From positions 1-7,716 of the forward strand of contig CAMFIY010000129.1 in assembly GCA_945952575.1 (NCBI GenBank): a stretch of 7,716 bases of DNA. Reading direction: 5' to 3'. Within the stretch, counting starts at the first letter, position 1, and every line of letters begins with the position of its first letter. Under the pieces are notes generated by a model. That model ran no database searches, was not told where the DNA came from, and saw nothing but the letters and a program-made list of their open reading frames with translations. This document shows positions 5,693 through 7,716 of the stretch, piece by piece. The position numbers and the translations under genes were made by a program. This DNA is from an uncultured Leucobacter sp. GTDB taxonomy: Bacteria > Actinomycetota > Actinomycetes > Actinomycetales > Microbacteriaceae.

Positions 5693-6682
5693 ATGACTGA
5701 AGTATCGGCGGGCTCGTTCGACGAGACGATGTGGAACGGTCTCCTGCACGGCGGCATCGGCGGGACGTTCATGGGCGTGCCCAGCGTCGAGCCCAAACGG
5801 GAAGCCATCGAGAGCGCTGGAGCGAAGGCCGTCATCTACGGCTTCCCCTTCGACGGGACCACGATCAGCCGCAGCGGCGCCAACTACGGCCCGCGGGCGA
5901 TCCGCGAGACCTCGGTGCAGTACACGAACTTCCAGGCGACCTTCGACTTCGACCTCTTCGCGCATCTTCCGCTCGTCGACGCCGGGGACTGCAAGGTCGC
6001 CCTGGGCAACACGCCGAAGACCTTCGAGCGCGTCGAGGCCGACATCGCCGAGATCGTCGCCGCGGGAGCGATCCCCGTCGTGTTCGGCGGTGACCACTCC
6101 GTGAGCATCCCTGTCGGCAAGGCGGCGAAGAAGCCTGGCACCAGCCCCGGCTGGGTGCAGTTCGACACTCACCTGGATGCTGCACCGCACGTCGGCGGCG
6201 AGGAGCTCAACCACTGCTGCACCATCACCCGTGCGGTGGACAACGGCTACGATCCGTCGAAGATGGTGCTCGTCGGGATCAGCGGCTGGATGAACCCGAA
6301 GACCGAGCTGAAGTACTGCCGCGACAACGGGATCCGCGTGATCTGGCTCGAGGACATCTGGGAGAAGGGCACCGTCTGGGCGGTCGAGCAGATCCTCGAG
6401 CGCGTGGGCGATGAGGGCTTCTATCTCACCTTCGACGTCGACGCCCTCGACGCGGCCTACGCACCGGGCACCTGCGCCCCGACGCCGGGCGGCATGACGA
6501 TGCGCGAGGCTCTGGAGATCGTCCGCGGGATCTCCCCCGCCGGTCTGATCGGCCTCGATATCGCGGAGCCCGCGCCTTCGCTCGACCACTCGACCCGCAC
6601 GCAGCTGGTCGCCGGCCGAATCGCCCTCGAGGCGCTGGCATTCCACGCGGGATCGCCGAGCACGCCCGTCTACGTCGGCTGA
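5693..6682 (+). CDS. Ureohydrolase of the arginase/agmatinase/guanidinobutyrase family
   Basis: This 329-residue cytoplasmic enzyme should hydrolyse a guanidino group to an amine and urea at a binuclear metal centre. All six family metal ligands are visible: His135 (GGDHS), Asp158, His160 and Asp162 (DTHLD), and Asp248 and Asp250 (FDVDALD). The C-terminal LDIAEPAPSLD (288-298) matches the usual DxxEVxPxxD block, with Glu292 in the substrate-side position. N-terminal GFPFDGTTISRSGANYGPRAIRE-type sequence (50-72) is also family-typical. Two loops deviate: the usual His-Gly of the catalytic-histidine loop is His174-Cys175-Cys176, and the usual APGTGTP is APGTCAP (257-263). Whether the substrate is agmatine, 4-guanidinobutyrate, guanidine or another compound cannot be decided. 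The ATG at 5693 is preceded only by a weak GAGAGA. Two operator-like sites upstream suggest regulation shared with the convergent amidase gene. Confidence 0.9.
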   Translation: MTEVSAGSFDETMWNGLLHGGIGGTFMGVPSVEPKREAIESAGAKAVIYGFPFDGTTISRSGANYGPRAIRETSVQYTNFQATFDFDLFAHLPLVDAGDCKVALGNTPKTFERVEADIAEIVAAGAIPVVFGGDHSVSIPVGKAAKKPGTSPGWVQFDTHLDAAPHVGGEELNHCCTITRAVDNGYDPSKMVLVGISGWMNPKTELKYCRDNGIRVIWLEDIWEKGTVWAVEQILERVGDEGFYLTFDVDALDAAYAPGTCAPTPGGMTMREALEIVRGISPAGLIGLDIAEPAPSLDHSTRTQLVAGRIALEALAFHAGSPSTPVYVG

Positions 6683-6690
6683 GCGAGCGA

Positions 6691-6725
6691 GCCGGGGCCG
6701 GATCCATCGCGGATCCGGCCCCGGC
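6691..6725. terminator. Bidirectional hairpin terminator between convergent ureohydrolase and amidase genes
   Basis: A perfect 15-bp inverted repeat (6691-6705 with 6711-6725) surrounds a 5-base loop. It starts eight bases after the ureohydrolase stop and lies 50 bases beyond the amidase stop, so it can form in both transcripts. The stem is very GC-rich and contains a GGATCC core. There is no T-tract on either side, which is common for actinobacterial terminators but leaves the mechanism open. Confidence 0.75.
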
Positions 6726-6775
6726 CGCCGCCCGGGTCTCGGCGCCGGCACCGCGCAGCATCCGCCACCCGAAGC

Positions 6776-7591
6776 TCAGTGCTCGTAGAGCTCCGGCCTG
6801 CGCTGCGCGAGCATGTCGGTCGGTCCGCCCTCCCGAGGAATCAGGTCGACGGTCGCGCCGATCATCGCCGACTCGTCGGCATCCAGCTCGGCCAGGATCC
6901 TCCCATCCCGGTCGACCACTCTGCTCAGTCCGCAGAAATCATGCCCCGACTCGCTCCCGACCCGGTTCGCGTAGGCGACGGGGATCCGGTTCTCCAACGC
7001 ACGGGCAACGGCAGCCGCACGGTGGTCGAGCTCGTACGGATGCATGTTCGCCGAACCGGCGATGAGCAGGTCCGCCCCGCGGATGGCAAGTGTCCGCGAC
7101 ACCTCGGGGAACTCGATCTCGAAGCAGTTGACGACCCCGACCCGGGTTCCGCAGAGATCGATCGGCCGGAGCAGCGCCCCGGCCGCGAACACCTCGCGCT
7201 CACCGCCGAAGAGATGGGTCTTTCTGACCGTCGGCAGGACCTGTCCGTCCCGGTCGATCGCCAGATAGGAATCGAAGAATTCCGGCCCGGCCGCGGAATC
7301 CGACGATCCCGCGGTGCCCGATGCGCCGGACTCGACGAACCCGACGAGGAGGCCGCGGCGGTTCTCGCGACACGCCCGCGCGAGTTCGCCGACTCGCGGA
7401 TCCTCGATTCCGATCGCGATCTCGCCGAGCCGCTCCGTCTGGTACCCCGAGAGGAAGAGCTCGGGGAAGACGAGCAGGTCCGCCTGCACCTCGACGATCG
7501 CCTTCGCGACCCGGGCGAAGTTCGCGTCGAGATCCCTGGGCACCGGGGATTCCTGGAAGAGTGCGAGATGCAGGCGAGAAGTCGGATTCAT
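6776..7591 (-). CDS. Nitrilase-superfamily carbon-nitrogen hydrolase (amidase)
   Basis: This 271-residue cytoplasmic enzyme belongs to the nitrilase superfamily. The Glu-Lys-Cys catalytic triad is complete: Glu44 in FPELFLSGY, Lys124 in RKTHLF, and Cys156 in VVNCFEIEFPE. The pattern RALENRIPVAYANRVG (197-212) and a second acidic residue after the cysteine are also typical. Length is normal for the short amidase branches (N-carbamoylputrescine amidase, omega-amidase, other aliphatic amidases) rather than true nitrilases. The reaction is probably hydrolysis of an amide or carbamoyl group to carboxylate or amine plus ammonia. The ATG at 7591 puts the first beta strand (LHLALFQ) at residue 7, as usual; an in-frame ATG at 7603 and a TTG at 7639 are alternatives, but the TTG lies inside an operator-like site. 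No strong ribosome site is seen before any of them. The gene converges on the ureohydrolase and carries the same upstream operator motif. Confidence 0.9.
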   Translation of the reverse strand: MNPTSRLHLALFQESPVPRDLDANFARVAKAIVEVQADLLVFPELFLSGYQTERLGEIAIGIEDPRVGELARACRENRRGLLVGFVESGASGTAGSSDSAAGPEFFDSYLAIDRDGQVLPTVRKTHLFGGEREVFAAGALLRPIDLCGTRVGVVNCFEIEFPEVSRTLAIRGADLLIAGSANMHPYELDHRAAAVARALENRIPVAYANRVGSESGHDFCGLSRVVDRDGRILAELDADESAMIGATVDLIPREGGPTDMLAQRRPELYEH

Positions 7592-7613
7592 GGCTTCGAT
7601 CATACGCGCGATC

Positions 7614-7630
7614 CGGAACGCGCAGTTCCG
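7614..7630. other. Small hairpin in the amidase leader
   Basis: CGGAAC (7614-7619) and GTTCCG (7625-7630) form a perfect 6-bp stem around a 5-base loop. It lies just upstream of the possible amidase starts at 7603 and 7591 and would form in the mRNA leader. It could modulate translation or be a protein site, but it is short and may be chance. Confidence 0.3.
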
Positions 7631-7634
7631 AGTT

Positions 7635-7650
7635 GCCAAATCGTTTCGTT
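7635..7650. promoter_or_regulatory. Operator 3 (proximal) of the amidase gene
   Basis: GCCAAATCGTTTCGTT matches the distal ureohydrolase operator at 12 of 16 positions and keeps the AA-N-CGTTT core around a central CpG. It lies downstream of the proposed amidase transcription start, a position suited to repression by roadblock. Confidence 0.5.
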
Positions 7651-7664
7651 CAGATATTTTGCTA

Positions 7665-7693
7665 ATTATTCTGGCCCGCTCACCCTCTTGCTA
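7665..7693 (-). promoter_or_regulatory. Proposed promoter of the amidase gene
   Basis: On the minus strand AATAAT (7670-7665) matches five of six bases of the -10 consensus. A weak -35-like TAGCAA (7693-7688) stands 17 bp before it. The stretch 7636-7670 is strongly AT-rich against the GC-rich background, as at the ureohydrolase promoter. The distal operator (7690-7705) overlaps the -35 end. The -35 match is poor, so an activator or another sigma factor is possible. Confidence 0.35.
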
Positions 7694-7705
7694 AAACGTT
7701 TCGGC
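7690..7705. promoter_or_regulatory. Operator 4 (distal) of the amidase gene
   Basis: GCTAAAACGTTTCGGC shares its whole right half (GTTTCGGC) and 13 of 16 positions with the distal ureohydrolase operator at 5588-5603. It is only partly palindromic (6 of 8 pairs). It lies 55 bp centre to centre from operator 3. It may equally serve a divergent plus-strand gene beginning beyond the right edge of the window. Confidence 0.55.
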
Positions 7706-7716
7706 TTATGTAGCAT

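Noticed and set aside
3931..5835. 634-residue minus-strand frame across the transporter and its downstream region
   Set aside because: Its composition (Arg, Gly, Glu, Asp, His) is that of a GC shadow, it spans two genuine genes, and it shows no recognisable motif.
5645..6751. 368-residue minus-strand frame opposite the ureohydrolase
   Set aside because: The plus-strand frame holds all metal-binding motifs of the ureohydrolase family, while the minus frame has none and would run into the proposed terminator.

Overview
The window is GC-rich (roughly 70 %) actinobacterial DNA with GC-biased third codon positions. The RNase HI sequence and overall codon style resemble high-GC Microbacteriaceae or Brevibacterium-like bacteria; this is recognition by eye, not a database result. 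I support six protein-coding genes. No RNA gene, insertion sequence or CRISPR array was seen.

Left part (1-2616, + strand): one very long, almost purely coiled-coil protein of at least 871 residues, open at the left edge of the window. Its central ~610 residues form a near-perfect 11-residue (hendecad) repeat in which histidine recurs at one fixed position. Actinobacterial cytoskeletal proteins of the Scy/FilP type have related hendecad architecture, so a structural or scaffold role is the best guess. It converges, over a short hairpin, on a minus-strand alpha/beta hydrolase (2671-3402).

Middle part (3403-5445): an 88-bp divergent promoter region separates the hydrolase from a two-gene + strand operon. 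The operon holds ribonuclease HI (rnhA) with a 40-residue disordered tail, followed by an MFS multidrug-type transporter whose ATG overlaps the rnhA stop codon (ATGA). A hairpin follows the transporter.

Right part (5446-7716): a ureohydrolase of the arginase/agmatinase family (+) and a nitrilase-superfamily amidase (-) face each other. Between them is a perfect 15-bp-stem hairpin that can stop transcription from both sides. Both outer promoter regions are AT-rich islands carrying the same pseudo-palindromic 16-bp operator (core AA-N-CGTTT), two copies at each gene. The shared sites suggest that one regulator, LacI-like by operator style, controls both genes from outside the convergent pair. 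A C-N hydrolase plus a ureohydrolase under common control fits stepwise breakdown of a guanidino compound. Candidates are 4-guanidinobutyramide to 4-guanidinobutyrate to GABA plus urea, or an agmatine/carbamoylputrescine variant. The substrate cannot be fixed from sequence alone, and the ureohydrolase carries unusual active-site-loop residues. The most notable elements are the histidine-periodic hendecad protein and this operator-linked regulon.
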